Source of the DNA: Novosphingobium flavum
Lineage (GTDB): Bacteria; Pseudomonadota; Alphaproteobacteria; Sphingomonadales; Sphingomonadaceae
Length of the DNA: 64,000 nucleotides
NCBI RefSeq assembly: GCF_014230315.1
Contig: NZ_JACLAW010000002.1
Location: 364,951-428,950, forward strand
Direction: 5' to 3'
Part shown: positions 1 to 7,878 of the stretch, one piece after another
How positions within the stretch are numbered: position 1 is the stretch's first letter
How the letters are laid out: the number at the start of each line of letters is the position of its first letter
The notes under the pieces: generated by a model
The model's database searches: none
Told to the model about the DNA's origin: nothing
Seen by the model: only the letters and a program-made list of their open reading frames with translations
Program-made: the position numbers and the translations under genes

Positions 1-44
1 ATCTACGTAGTGTAAGATGGCGCAATAATGGATTGGAGACGAGT

Positions 45-152
45 ATGACCAAGACCTGGACCGCACCGAAGCTCAACAAGCTCGGCACCGTCAAGGACGT
101 CGCTGGGCCGACCGGCAGCGGTGGGCAGGCTGGCCCGAACGCTCACTCGTAA
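45..152 (+). CDS. RiPP precursor peptide with lasso-type leader (35 aa)
   Basis: A 35-codon gene with a good ribosome binding site (GGAG at 35-38, six bases before the ATG). The N-terminal part, WTAPKLNKLGTVKDVAG, matches the leader pattern of lasso-peptide precursors (aromatic-x-x-P-x-L-x-x-L-G), the motif read by the RRE protein in that family. The C-terminal part, GPTGSGGQAGPNAHS, is Gly/Ala/Pro rich and ends in polar residues. It lies 18 bases upstream of an asparagine-synthetase-like gene and an exporter, the usual neighbours of a lasso precursor. Oddity: no Asp or Glu occurs after D18, so a classical macrolactam ring to an acidic side chain at core position 7-9 cannot be formed, and the Thr normally two residues before the core is an Ala when the leader motifs are aligned (a Thr at residue 23 is the alternative). 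The precursor role is inference from context and leader; the product is unknown. Confidence 0.72.
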   Translation: MTKTWTAPKLNKLGTVKDVAGPTGSGGQAGPNAHS

Positions 153-170
153 GGCACCAGCCATAGCGCG

Positions 171-2084
171 GTGATTGCGGCATACTTGAGCTGGTGCCCG
201 GTTGGGGCACCCGATCCAACCAGGTATGCCGCGCCGCTGCGATGCCTGGCGGCGCCGGATATTGCGCTGGAACATGATGTCGGCGGCTTCAGGGCCGCCG
301 CATTTCGTAAGGGCGGCGCCGGTTCCGCGGCGGTCGGTCCCGGGTGGGTCGGCCCGAACACGGTTTTGCACGGCTGGCTCGACGATCTCGACACGTTGAT
401 CGAGGAGTTGGGCGCAGAGGCCCATGGCGCGGGGCGCAACCCTGCCAGGCTTTACGATCTCGCCCTGTCGCGTTGGGGTGACGAAACCGACCTCAAGCTC
501 ACCGGCACCTACGCCGCCATCACCAGCCTGGGCGATGGCCGCCTGCGTCTGGCCCGCTCCCCCTGGTCGGCCCCTCCGCTGCACTTCGTCCATTCCGCCG
601 AAAGGGCGATGGCCTCGTCGGTTATCCGCGTCCTGTTCGAGGCCGGTCATCCGCGCGAGGTCGATTACGAATTCGTCGCCGACCAGCTGGTGCAGGATCA
701 TCGGCCGCTGCAGACAGTCGGGTGGTATCGCGGGGTCAGCCGGGTGCCGATCGGGACCCGTATCGTCCTGTCGGCCAAGGGCGCCGAAATAACGCCCTAC
801 TACGATCCGCACCGCGTCACGCCGGTGCACTTGCCGCGCGACGAGGACTATGTCGCCGCCGCGCACGATCTGTTGGCCCGCTCGGCCCGTCTGGCCCTGC
901 AGGATTGCCGCCGTCCCGGCCTGATGCTTTCGGGCGGGCTCGACAGCGCCATGTGCGCCACCGCCCTGCTGGGCGAATTGCCCTCTGAACGGCGGCTGGC
1001 GACCTTCACTTTCTGCCCCGATCCGGCGTGGGACGGGCGAAACCAGTCCACCCAGTTCGGCAACGAACGGCCCTATGTCGAGGCCTTCGCCGCGATGCAT
1101 CCGCGGATCGACGCCATGTTCGACAATACCGGACAGTTCGACACCGGGCTGCGCGACATCCTGCGCGCCAATGACCTGCCCACCGCCAATGTCGCGAATA
1201 CCGGCAAGTATCATGGGCCCTGGCAGATGGCCCGCACCGCCGGGTGCGACTGGTTGTTCAATGCCGAATTCGGCAATTTCACGATCAGCAACGATGGTCG
1301 CTGGTCCTATGTCGAATACCTGAAGCGCGGCAAATGGCGGCAACTCGCCAAGGCCCTGGCGCAGCGCGGCGGTGACGGCCGCCCGCTCTGGCGCAAGGTG
1401 CTGGCCCTCTCGATCCTGCCCCTCGTGCCGCGCCGCCTGCGCGTGGCGCTGCGCCGGCTGGTCCATCCCGGCGACGGTGATCCGGTGTCCAACGTCAGCG
1501 GTCTCAGCCCGGCGGCGCGCGCTGCCCAGGCCGAGCGCGCGCGTGAACGCGGCACCGATGCGCTGATGGACGATTACCACTATCCCCGTTCGCGGGCCGA
1601 ATTCATCGCGCGGATATGGGAAAGCGCGGACAGCGGCGAGGATCTCGATCTCGCCTTCGAACGGCTTTACGGAATCCGCCGCCGCGACATCACCGCCCAT
1701 CGGCCGCTGATCGAATTCTGCCTGGGCGTGCCGACCCGCCAGTACATCCACGAAGGTGTGGATCGCTGGCTTGCCCGGCGCATGGCCGAGGGACGGATCC
1801 CGGAAAAACAGCGGACCGAGAGGCGGCAGGGCAATCACCATCCGGACTGGCACGTGCAGCTCGGCCGCCGCCGCGCCGAACTGGCCGAATCGCTCGAACG
1901 GCTGCGCGACCATCCGGTGCTGGGCGAAATGCTCGATATCGACCGCCTCAACGGCCTGCTGGAAGATTGGCCCGAGGTTGCCCCGCTCGACAAGGCGCAA
2001 GCCCTGCCGCGCGCCTTTGCCATGACCCGCGCGCTGACCGCTGCTAGCTTCGTCTGCTATGCTGAAGGCCGTAACGACTTCTGA
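171..2084 (+). CDS. Asparagine-synthetase-like RiPP (lasso-type) cyclase
   Basis: A 637-residue protein with a GTG start just after the precursor gene. It has the two-domain build of asparagine synthetase B: an N-terminal glutaminase-like domain and a C-terminal ATP-pyrophosphatase domain with the PP-loop SGGLDS at about residues 254-259. The N terminus (MIAAYLSW) lacks the Cys that follows Met in true glutamine-hydrolysing enzymes, as is usual for lasso cyclases, which adenylate an acidic side chain of the precursor and close a macrolactam. In this cluster the presumed substrate has no acidic residue in its core, so the reaction may differ or another precursor may exist to the left of the window. 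It is translationally linked to the exporter, whose start lies 26 bases inside this gene. Family assignment is firm; substrate and reaction are inferred. Confidence 0.82.
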   Translation: MIAAYLSWCPVGAPDPTRYAAPLRCLAAPDIALEHDVGGFRAAAFRKGGAGSAAVGPGWVGPNTVLHGWLDDLDTLIEELGAEAHGAGRNPARLYDLALSRWGDETDLKLTGTYAAITSLGDGRLRLARSPWSAPPLHFVHSAERAMASSVIRVLFEAGHPREVDYEFVADQLVQDHRPLQTVGWYRGVSRVPIGTRIVLSAKGAEITPYYDPHRVTPVHLPRDEDYVAAAHDLLARSARLALQDCRRPGLMLSGGLDSAMCATALLGELPSERRLATFTFCPDPAWDGRNQSTQFGNERPYVEAFAAMHPRIDAMFDNTGQFDTGLRDILRANDLPTANVANTGKYHGPWQMARTAGCDWLFNAEFGNFTISNDGRWSYVEYLKRGKWRQLAKALAQRGGDGRPLWRKVLALSILPLVPRRLRVALRRLVHPGDGDPVSNVSGLSPAARAAQAERARERGTDALMDDYHYPRSRAEFIARIWESADSGEDLDLAFERLYGIRRRDITAHRPLIEFCLGVPTRQYIHEGVDRWLARRMAEGRIPEKQRTERRQGNHHPDWHVQLGRRRAELAESLERLRDHPVLGEMLDIDRLNGLLEDWPEVAPLDKAQALPRAFAMTRALTAASFVCYAEGRNDF

Positions 2085-3825
2085 ACCCCTGCCGCCCCGC
2101 GACGAAGGCCTCTTCGCCGTGGTCGGCCGCCGCCGTCTGGCGGGGCCGGTCGTCCTGTTCGGCCTGCTCACCGCGCTGGCCGCGCTGACCGAGGGGGCCG
2201 GGCTGGTCCTGCTCGTGCCGATGCTCGCCGCGCTCGACACGGGGGCGGCGGCCACCGGCCTTACCGGGCGGATGGGCGCCGCCCTGGCAGCGGTCGGGGT
2301 CCCGGTCCAACTCGAACCACTGTTGCTGCTGTTCGTGCTGCTCGTCACCCTGCGCGCCGCGCTCGGCATGGCGCGCGATCTGGCCGGACTGCGGTTCGAG
2401 GCCGCCGCGATCGACGGCCTGCGCCACCGCGCCTGGTCCGCCCTTGTGCATTGCGACTGGCGCACCATCGCGGCCCTGCGCCAGACAGATGCGAGCAGCC
2501 TGATCATCAGCAGCATCGACCGGGTGGGCTACGGCGTGCGCCAGCTGATCGCCCTGTTCGCCAATGCCGCCACGCTTGGCTCGATCGCGCTGGCCGGGCT
2601 GGCGATCGCTCCGGCCATCGTGATCCTCGCCGGGGTTGGCGGCGTTCTCGTCCTGCTCGCCTATCGCGGCCTGCGCCGCCGGGCCGGCCTGCTCGGTCAG
2701 GAACTGGGCGAGGCTTACAGCAACGTCCACGCCGCATTGATCGAGGGGCTCGGCGCCCTGCGCCTGATCAAGAGCTTCGGGCGCGAGCAGGCGGCGCTCG
2801 AAGGGCTGGACGACGCCTTCGCGCGGACGCGCCGCGCGGAATATGCCTTCGGGCGCGATACCGGCCTCGCGCGCCTCGCCTTCCAGGGCGCGGGGGCGGC
2901 CCTGCTGGCGCTGGTGGTCTGGCTCGCGGTGCGCCGCTGGGGCATGGGCGCCGCAGCGGTCATCCCCACGGTCGCGCTCTTCGCCCGCGCGCTGCCGCTG
3001 CTGGGGCTGGTGCAGGAATCGTGGCAGAACTGGGCTCATGCCCGCCCGGCGCTGGTCGACGCGGTGAACCTGGTCCACCGCACAGAGGCCGCTGCCGAGC
3101 ATGAAGGCGGCCGCGCGCAGGCCCCGGTCGCGGCCATTCCGGCTCACCTGCCGCCGATCGTCGTCGAACGCGTCACCGTGCGCCATGCCGCCCGGGCCGA
3201 ACCTGCGCTCGATACCGTGAGCCTCGACCTTCCGCCTGGTTCGATCACGGCCCTGCTCGGGCCTTCCGGCGCGGGCAAGTCGACCCTGGCCGATATTCTC
3301 TGCGGCCTGATCGCTCCCGATGAAGGCGAATTGCGGGTCGGCGAAGCGCCGATTCGCGGGGCTGCACGCCGGCAATGGCGCGAGCGGGTCGCCTATGTGC
3401 AGCAGGAGCCGGTGCTGTTTCATGCCTCGCTGCGCGAAAACCTGCTCTGGGGCGCGCCGGCAGCCGATGAGGCGGCGATCGCGGCCGCCCTGCGCGCAGC
3501 CTCTGCCGATTTCGCCCTGGCCCTGCCCGAAGGGCTGGACACCGTGGTCGGCGATCGCGGCGCCCGCCTGTCCGGCGGCGAGCGCCAGCGCATCGCGCTT
3601 GCCCGCGGCCTGCTCCGCGCGCCCGACCTGCTGATTCTCGACGAGGTGACCAGCGCGCTCGATTCGGCCAACGAGGCCGCCGTGACCGATGCGATCCGCC
3701 GCCTCAAGGGCAGCCTGACCATCGTCATCATCGGCCACCGCGGCGCCCTTGCCGAACTGGCCGAGCGGCGGATCACGCTCGCCGCCGGGCGGGTCTGCGA
3801 CGGCACGTTTGCGGCAAGGGGTTGA
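2059..3825 (+). CDS. ABC exporter, fused permease-ATPase (peptide export)
   Basis: A 588-residue half-transporter of the type I exporter fold. The first ~310 residues carry several hydrophobic helices. The ATPase domain shows Walker A GPSGAGKST at about residue 401, a Q-loop (YVQQEPVLFHASLREN), the signature LSGGERQRIALARG at about residue 504, Walker B LLILDEVTSALD and the H-loop GHR. There is no N-terminal C39 peptidase domain, so it would not remove a leader. The ATG at 2059 overlaps the cyclase gene by 26 bases, indicating coupled translation. By analogy with the D protein of lasso clusters it probably exports the mature peptide and gives self-protection; the substrate is inferred from context only. 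Confidence 0.85.
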   Translation: MLKAVTTSEPLPPRDEGLFAVVGRRRLAGPVVLFGLLTALAALTEGAGLVLLVPMLAALDTGAAATGLTGRMGAALAAVGVPVQLEPLLLLFVLLVTLRAALGMARDLAGLRFEAAAIDGLRHRAWSALVHCDWRTIAALRQTDASSLIISSIDRVGYGVRQLIALFANAATLGSIALAGLAIAPAIVILAGVGGVLVLLAYRGLRRRAGLLGQELGEAYSNVHAALIEGLGALRLIKSFGREQAALEGLDDAFARTRRAEYAFGRDTGLARLAFQGAGAALLALVVWLAVRRWGMGAAAVIPTVALFARALPLLGLVQESWQNWAHARPALVDAVNLVHRTEAAAEHEGGRAQAPVAAIPAHLPPIVVERVTVRHAARAEPALDTVSLDLPPGSITALLGPSGAGKSTLADILCGLIAPDEGELRVGEAPIRGAARRQWRERVAYVQQEPVLFHASLRENLLWGAPAADEAAIAAALRAASADFALALPEGLDTVVGDRGARLSGGERQRIALARGLLRAPDLLILDEVTSALDSANEAAVTDAIRRLKGSLTIVIIGHRGALAELAERRITLAAGRVCDGTFAARG

Positions 3826-3901
3826 ACTTGAGCGACGAATTGCGCAAGGTTCCCCTTCGCAACGGGGCGAGCGGTGCGTCGTCGGTAGTCCCACAACACG
3901 G

Positions 3902-4387
3902 ATGTGGAAGCGCGTGATCCTCAAAGCCCTGTATCCTGCGGCTCTCGTGGCCGCGTCACTGGCCGCTCCCGCCTCGGCGCAATTGGCTCGGCCCGGCTGC
4001 ACCGGAAAGCCCAGCGCCACCTGGATCGACGTCTCGGTCGACGGGGTGCGGAGCAGCCAGGGACTGGTCGCGATCACCCTCTATGCCGACAAGCCGCGCA
4101 AGTTCCTCGCGCGCGGCGGCTCGCTCTACGTCGGCCGCGTCCCGGCGCGTGAGGGCAATACCACGGGCTGCATTTTCGTGCCCAAGCCGGGCGTCTATGC
4201 CCTCGCCATCTACCACGACGAAAACGCCGACCAGGCCTTCAACCGCACGGCGATCGGCTTGCCGGCCGAGGGCTACGGCTTCTCCAACAACCCGAGCACG
4301 CTCGCCGGGCTGCCCTCGTTCAAGTCGGTCCGCCTCAGCATCCCGCGCTCGGGCCTCGTGACGCGCATCCGCATGAAGTATCCCTGA
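3902..4387 (+). CDS. Secreted DUF2141-family protein
   Basis: A 161-residue protein starting at the ATG that gives a clear Sec signal peptide (MWKRVILKALYPAALVAASL, then APASA before QLARPG). The mature part is a small beta-rich domain with the features of DUF2141: a segment on SSQGLVAITLYADKPRKFL, then VYALAIYHDENADQAFN and GYGFSNNPS. Two Cys residues (PGCTGK and TGCIF) could form a disulfide in the periplasm. The family function is not known. It follows the exporter by 76 bases on the same strand; whether it belongs to the peptide cluster is open, since this family is widespread in sphingomonads without such clusters. Confidence 0.75.
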   Translation: MWKRVILKALYPAALVAASLAAPASAQLARPGCTGKPSATWIDVSVDGVRSSQGLVAITLYADKPRKFLARGGSLYVGRVPAREGNTTGCIFVPKPGVYALAIYHDENADQAFNRTAIGLPAEGYGFSNNPSTLAGLPSFKSVRLSIPRSGLVTRIRMKYP

Positions 4388-4444
4388 GATCGGGATTTTT
4401 CGCGCGAAGCGCAGGAAAAACGAAGCAGAGGGAAGTAGAGTGAT

Positions 4445-4641
4445 TCTGGGGCCCCTTCGGCTGGCCGGCAGGCCGGCCGCTCAGGGTAAACTAAGGCCCC
4501 AGACCCCGAGCCGTCTTCCGGCGCGGGGGCAGCGCGAAAGGCGGCCTCATGCACGGTCCCGGCGCCGGGAGACGGCATGGGGTGCAGGGGTATTAACCGC
4601 TGCATAAACACTTCAAATATCCGATTTAAACCGCTTCGCGG
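4445..4641. repeat. Palindromic intergenic repeat, family A copy 1
   Basis: About 197 bases in the convergent gap between the DUF2141 gene and the nucleotidyltransferase gene. Modules in order: TCTGGGGCC with GGCCCCAGA; CCGTCTTCCGGCGC with GCGCCGGGAGACGG; GGGGTGCAGGGGTATTAACC-CTGCATAA; and the small palindrome CCGCTTCGCGG. The same modules occur at 49583-49742 and, inverted, at 61327-61484, with a fragment at 44001-44030. This copy holds an extra GC-rich insert (4455-4490). The rest of 4388-4651 holds no recognisable gene. Confidence 0.75.
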
Positions 4642-4651
4642 AAAAAGCGCG

Positions 4652-5398
4652 TCAGCGGTAGAGCAGGACCAGCCGTGAAGGGGCCTCGGCCTCGGCCAGC
4701 GCGTGGGCGCGGGGGTCGTCGACGTCGAGCCACCAGGCGCCGGCAATTTCCATCGTCGCGGCGCGGCCCTTGTCGGCCAGCGCCTGCATCCCGTCGGAGA
4801 GGCTGCCGGGTTTGCCGGCGGAAATGGCCGCGGCGATCGCCTCGGGCAGTTCGGGCGTGGCGAGGAAGGCGCCGCAATCGACCACGTCGTAGTCGGTCAG
4901 GTGCTTGCCGATCGCGGTGATCCGGCCATGGCCGTCGGTCTTGACCCAGGTCGCATCGTCGGGATCGACCAGCGGGCTGTCCACCCGCAGGTCAGTGGCG
5001 AGGGTCACGCCGCGGTCCGGGGCACCGACCTGGGCAAGGCGGGAAAGGATTTCGGCCGAGAAAATGTGGTCGGCCATCATCAACAGGAAGTCGGACCCGC
5101 CCATCTGGGCGACCCGATTCGCCCCGGCGATGACCGAGAAGCCGTTGGGCTGCGACCAGTCCGCCACGCGCTGGGCATGGACCTCGACGCCGGTGCGGCG
5201 GGACAGGTCGGCGAGGAATTGTTCGACCCGGGCCGCTTCGTGCCCGGTGACGACGGTGACGCGCTCCACCCCGGCGGCGCGGGCCTGGAGCACACCCAGT
5301 TCGATCAGCGGGATTCCCGCGACCGGGGTGAGGGGTTTGGAATCTGACAGGTCGCGCAGGCGGCTGCCGAACCCGGCCGCAATGATGACCGCATCCAC
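4652..5398 (-). CDS. Nucleotidyltransferase, probable CTP:inositol-1-phosphate cytidylyltransferase
   Basis: A 248-residue sugar-nucleotidyltransferase fold protein. The N terminus MDAVIIAAGFGSRLRDL followed by SKPLTPVAG is the nucleotide-binding signature of this family, and LLMMADHIFS is the Asp-containing metal loop. The length and short single-domain build fit inositol-1-phosphate cytidylyltransferases and related CTP-dependent enzymes. The assignment to inositol phosphate rests on the neighbours: an inositol-1-phosphate synthase just upstream on the same strand and a CDP-alcohol phosphatidyltransferase in divergent position. It would make CDP-inositol in the cytoplasm. A strong terminator-like hairpin lies between the synthase and this gene, so expression may depend on read-through. 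Other sugar-phosphate substrates cannot be excluded from sequence alone. Confidence 0.62.
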   Translation of the reverse strand: MDAVIIAAGFGSRLRDLSDSKPLTPVAGIPLIELGVLQARAAGVERVTVVTGHEAARVEQFLADLSRRTGVEVHAQRVADWSQPNGFSVIAGANRVAQMGGSDFLLMMADHIFSAEILSRLAQVGAPDRGVTLATDLRVDSPLVDPDDATWVKTDGHGRITAIGKHLTDYDVVDCGAFLATPELPEAIAAAISAGKPGSLSDGMQALADKGRAATMEIAGAWWLDVDDPRAHALAEAEAPSRLVLLYR

Positions 5399-5417
5399 AG
5401 TCTGGTCCTCTCAACGG

Positions 5418-5444
5418 AAAAGGGGCCGGCTGTTGACCGGCCCC
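5418..5444 (-). terminator. Terminator-like hairpin between ino1 and the cytidylyltransferase gene
   Basis: Read on the minus strand, an 8-bp perfect stem (GGGGCCGG/CCGGCCCC) with a 7-base loop is followed by TTTT. It stands after the inositol-phosphate synthase stop codon and only about 20 bases before the next start codon, so it would either end the first transcript or act as a partial terminator. Confidence 0.7.
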
Positions 5445-5466
5445 TTTCGATTCGTTTCGCGCGAGC

Positions 5467-6567
5467 TTATTCGGCCGCGAGCGCGTTGGTCGAGATATAT
5501 TCCTCGACCATCTGGGCGGCGGTATCGTCGTTGAACTGCTGCGGCGGGTGCTTGCAGAAGTAGGCCGAGGCCCCGATCAGCGCGCCGCCGTCACCGCGAT
5601 CCAGCGCGACCTTGCAGCAGCGGATGGCGTCCATCACGCAAGCGGCAGAGTTCGGGCTGTCCTCGACCGAGAGGCGCAGTTCGAGGTTCATCGGGACATT
5701 GCCCCACTGCGCACCTTCGAGGCGCAGGAAGCACAGCTTGTTGTCCTTCTGCCACGGAACATAGTCCGACGGGCCGACGTGGATGTTCTCGTCTTCGAGG
5801 CGCTCGGCCAGCATGGCCTGCACCGCCTCGGTCTTCGATTCCTTCTTGGAGCCGAGACGCTGGCGATCGAGCATGTTCATGAAATCGGTGTTGCCGCCGG
5901 TGTTGAGCTGGTAGGTCCGCTCGACGGTCACGCCGCGGGCGGCGAACAGGCTGGACAGCACGCGGTGGACGATCGTGGCGCCGACCTGGGCCTTGATATC
6001 GTCACCCACGATCGGGATGCGCTTCTCGCGGAAGCGGGCTTCCCATTCGGGGCGGCTGGCAATGAACACCGGCATGCAGTTGACCACGGCCACGCCCGCT
6101 TCGAGGGCGCATTCCATGTAGAACTCGGTGGCCGTTTCCGAACCGACGGGGAGGAAGTTGACCAGCACTTCAGCGCCCGAGGCCTTGATCGCGGCAACGA
6201 TCGATTCCTTGGTGGCTTCCGGCTCGCTGGCGAGGATGAAACCCTTTTCGCCCATCCCGGTCATGTGCTCGGCCACGCCGTCGAGGATCTTGCCCATGAT
6301 GACCTTGGCACCGGTGGCCGGCACGTCGCCCTGGAACACGGCGGTGCAGTTCGGCGCGGCGAAGATCGCCTCGGCGATGTCCTTGCCGACTTTGCGCTTG
6401 TCGACGTCGACGCCGAGCACGAAATCGACATCACCCGCACCGTAGCCGCCGATCACGTCATGGATCAGGCCTTCGGACGAATTGTTCTGCCGGTAGTAGG
6501 CTACGCCCTGGACCAGCGAGCTGGCACAGTTGCCCACGCCGATCACGGCAACCTTGATTGGCTTCAT
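5467..6567 (-). CDS. ino1: myo-Inositol-1-phosphate synthase
   Basis: A 366-residue enzyme of the compact bacterial class known from actinobacteria (about 360-370 residues). It converts glucose 6-phosphate to inositol 1-phosphate with NAD in the cytoplasm. The N terminus KPIKVAVIGVGNCASSL is the NAD-binding Rossmann loop; NFLPVGSETATEFYMECAL, GDDIKAQVGATIVHR and LNTGGNTDFMNM are characteristic conserved blocks of this family. The ATG at 6567 is chosen rather than the TTG one codon earlier. The product is the entry point of inositol metabolism and fits the adjacent cytidylyltransferase and phosphatidyltransferase. A 7-bp inverted repeat (6601-6617) lies about 35 bases upstream and may be an operator. 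Confidence 0.92.
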   Translation of the reverse strand: MKPIKVAVIGVGNCASSLVQGVAYYRQNNSSEGLIHDVIGGYGAGDVDFVLGVDVDKRKVGKDIAEAIFAAPNCTAVFQGDVPATGAKVIMGKILDGVAEHMTGMGEKGFILASEPEATKESIVAAIKASGAEVLVNFLPVGSETATEFYMECALEAGVAVVNCMPVFIASRPEWEARFREKRIPIVGDDIKAQVGATIVHRVLSSLFAARGVTVERTYQLNTGGNTDFMNMLDRQRLGSKKESKTEAVQAMLAERLEDENIHVGPSDYVPWQKDNKLCFLRLEGAQWGNVPMNLELRLSVEDSPNSAACVMDAIRCCKVALDRGDGGALIGASAYFCKHPPQQFNDDTAAQMVEEYISTNALAAE

Positions 6568-6902
6568 CAAACTTACACCCCTTCAGGTGGACACGTACAC
6601 GATTGCCCTCGGCAATCCGGCATCCTTGGTTGAATTCTGTCGTGCTGGCAATGGACCGCCATAGAGTATGGCCGGGAAATGCGCAAATCTGCGCCCGTTC
6701 ATGCCCGTCCAGACCTGCCGCGCTCGCGACGCTCGTGTTTACCTTTCCGTCAACATAACCGAACCCGGCACGATCGACTGGCGAGCGCGCCGAGCTTCCC
6801 CCGAGGCCCCATTGCTGATTATAGGGGGGGCGAAGGTCCCGCAAGGCCCACTTTGGGCCGGGCGGCACGGTTGTTGCGCGCGGAATTACAGAGGGGGACC
6901 AG
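6568..6902. promoter_or_regulatory. Divergent promoter region of the inositol locus
   Basis: This 335-base gap separates two divergent genes and must hold both promoters. The only clear structure is an inverted repeat GATTGCC-CTC-GGCAATC at 6601-6617, close to the ino1 start. A purine-rich run GAGGGGG before 6903 serves as ribosome binding site of the plus-strand gene. No convincing small gene was found. Confidence 0.4.
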
Positions 6903-7838
6903 ATGGCGCAAGCGGGTGAGGCGGGGAATGCGATGAACGGCGCGCCGCCCAGGCGTCCGCAGCGCCCGCGCGAGCTGCAGGACGGGCTCAATCATTACCT
7001 CTACCATCCGCTCGCTTGGCAGCTGGCCCGGCTGCTCGCGCGCACGCCGCTCACCCCCAACATGGTCTCGGTGATCGGCGGCTGCTTCGTGATCGCCGCC
7101 GCCGTGGTCTATTCCCAGCCCATCTGGCTGGGTCTGGCCTGGCCCGCCGCGCCGCTGCTCGGCCTGATCCTGCACATGACCTGGCACGTGGTCGACGGCG
7201 CGGACGGGGATCTTGCCCGCCTGACCGGCCGCTCCAGCCCGGTCGGCGAAATGGTCGACGGGCTGTGCGACTACGCCAGCCACGTGGTCATGTACCTCAC
7301 CCTCGGCTGGCTGCTGGCCCACGCCATGGCCCCCGAGAGTTACCCGCTCAGCCACCCCTACCTGTGGATGTGGGCGGCGGGCATCAGCCATATCATCCAG
7401 TCCAACCACGTCGAGGTGCAGCGTCGCCAATACCAGTGGTGGGTCTATGGCACGACCTGGATCCGGATGAACCACGGAGCGGATTCGGCCACCGGCAAGA
7501 GCTTGTTCGGCGGGATCGTCTCGTTTTACCTCGCGCTCGCCAGCGGCATGACCCCTCACGCGCTGAAGATCGACGAGGCCGTGGCCGCCGCCAAGGACGA
7601 TCCGGCCCGGCTTGCGCAGATTCGCGAGGCCGTCCGCGCCGAGGCACCGCCGCTGCTGCGCCTGTGCAAGATTCTCGGCCCCAACCCGCGCGCGATCGTA
7701 CTCGGCCTGTCGATGCTGGCGGGCGGGCCGTTCTGGTACTTCGTCTACCAGTCGATCCTGCTCAACCTGCTGCTGGTGGTCTCGGTCGTCGCCCACAACC
7801 GTGCAGCCCAGCGAATCGCGGCGGGGATTTCAGCCTGA
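6903..7838 (+). CDS. CDP-alcohol phosphatidyltransferase family protein
   Basis: A 311-residue integral membrane enzyme. Residues 98-123 hold the complete family motif D-x2-DG-x2-AR-x8-G-x3-D-x3-D (VVDGADGDLAR, then VGEMVDGLCD), so all metal and CDP-binding acids are present. Several hydrophobic helices flank it (about 50-90, 125-145, 255-305). These enzymes transfer a phosphoalcohol between CDP and an acceptor alcohol. Beside an inositol-phosphate synthase and a cytidylyltransferase it most plausibly uses CDP-inositol to make an inositol phospholipid or a phosphodiester of inositol. Such a CDP-inositol route has been described for Rhodothermus and for di-inositol phosphate synthesis in thermophiles. 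The acceptor cannot be told from sequence. Confidence 0.85.
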   Translation: MAQAGEAGNAMNGAPPRRPQRPRELQDGLNHYLYHPLAWQLARLLARTPLTPNMVSVIGGCFVIAAAVVYSQPIWLGLAWPAAPLLGLILHMTWHVVDGADGDLARLTGRSSPVGEMVDGLCDYASHVVMYLTLGWLLAHAMAPESYPLSHPYLWMWAAGISHIIQSNHVEVQRRQYQWWVYGTTWIRMNHGADSATGKSLFGGIVSFYLALASGMTPHALKIDEAVAAAKDDPARLAQIREAVRAEAPPLLRLCKILGPNPRAIVLGLSMLAGGPFWYFVYQSILLNLLLVVSVVAHNRAAQRIAAGISA

Positions 7839-7878
7839 TCGGCCTCGACAGGGCGGGCAGGGGGCGTATCATCGCGCC

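Noticed and set aside
3..2516. Minus-strand open frame of 837 codons opposite the cyclase gene
   Set aside because: High GC with G/C-ending codons in the real gene removes stop codons on the opposite strand. The translation is Arg/Gly/Ala/Gln rich with no recognisable domain.
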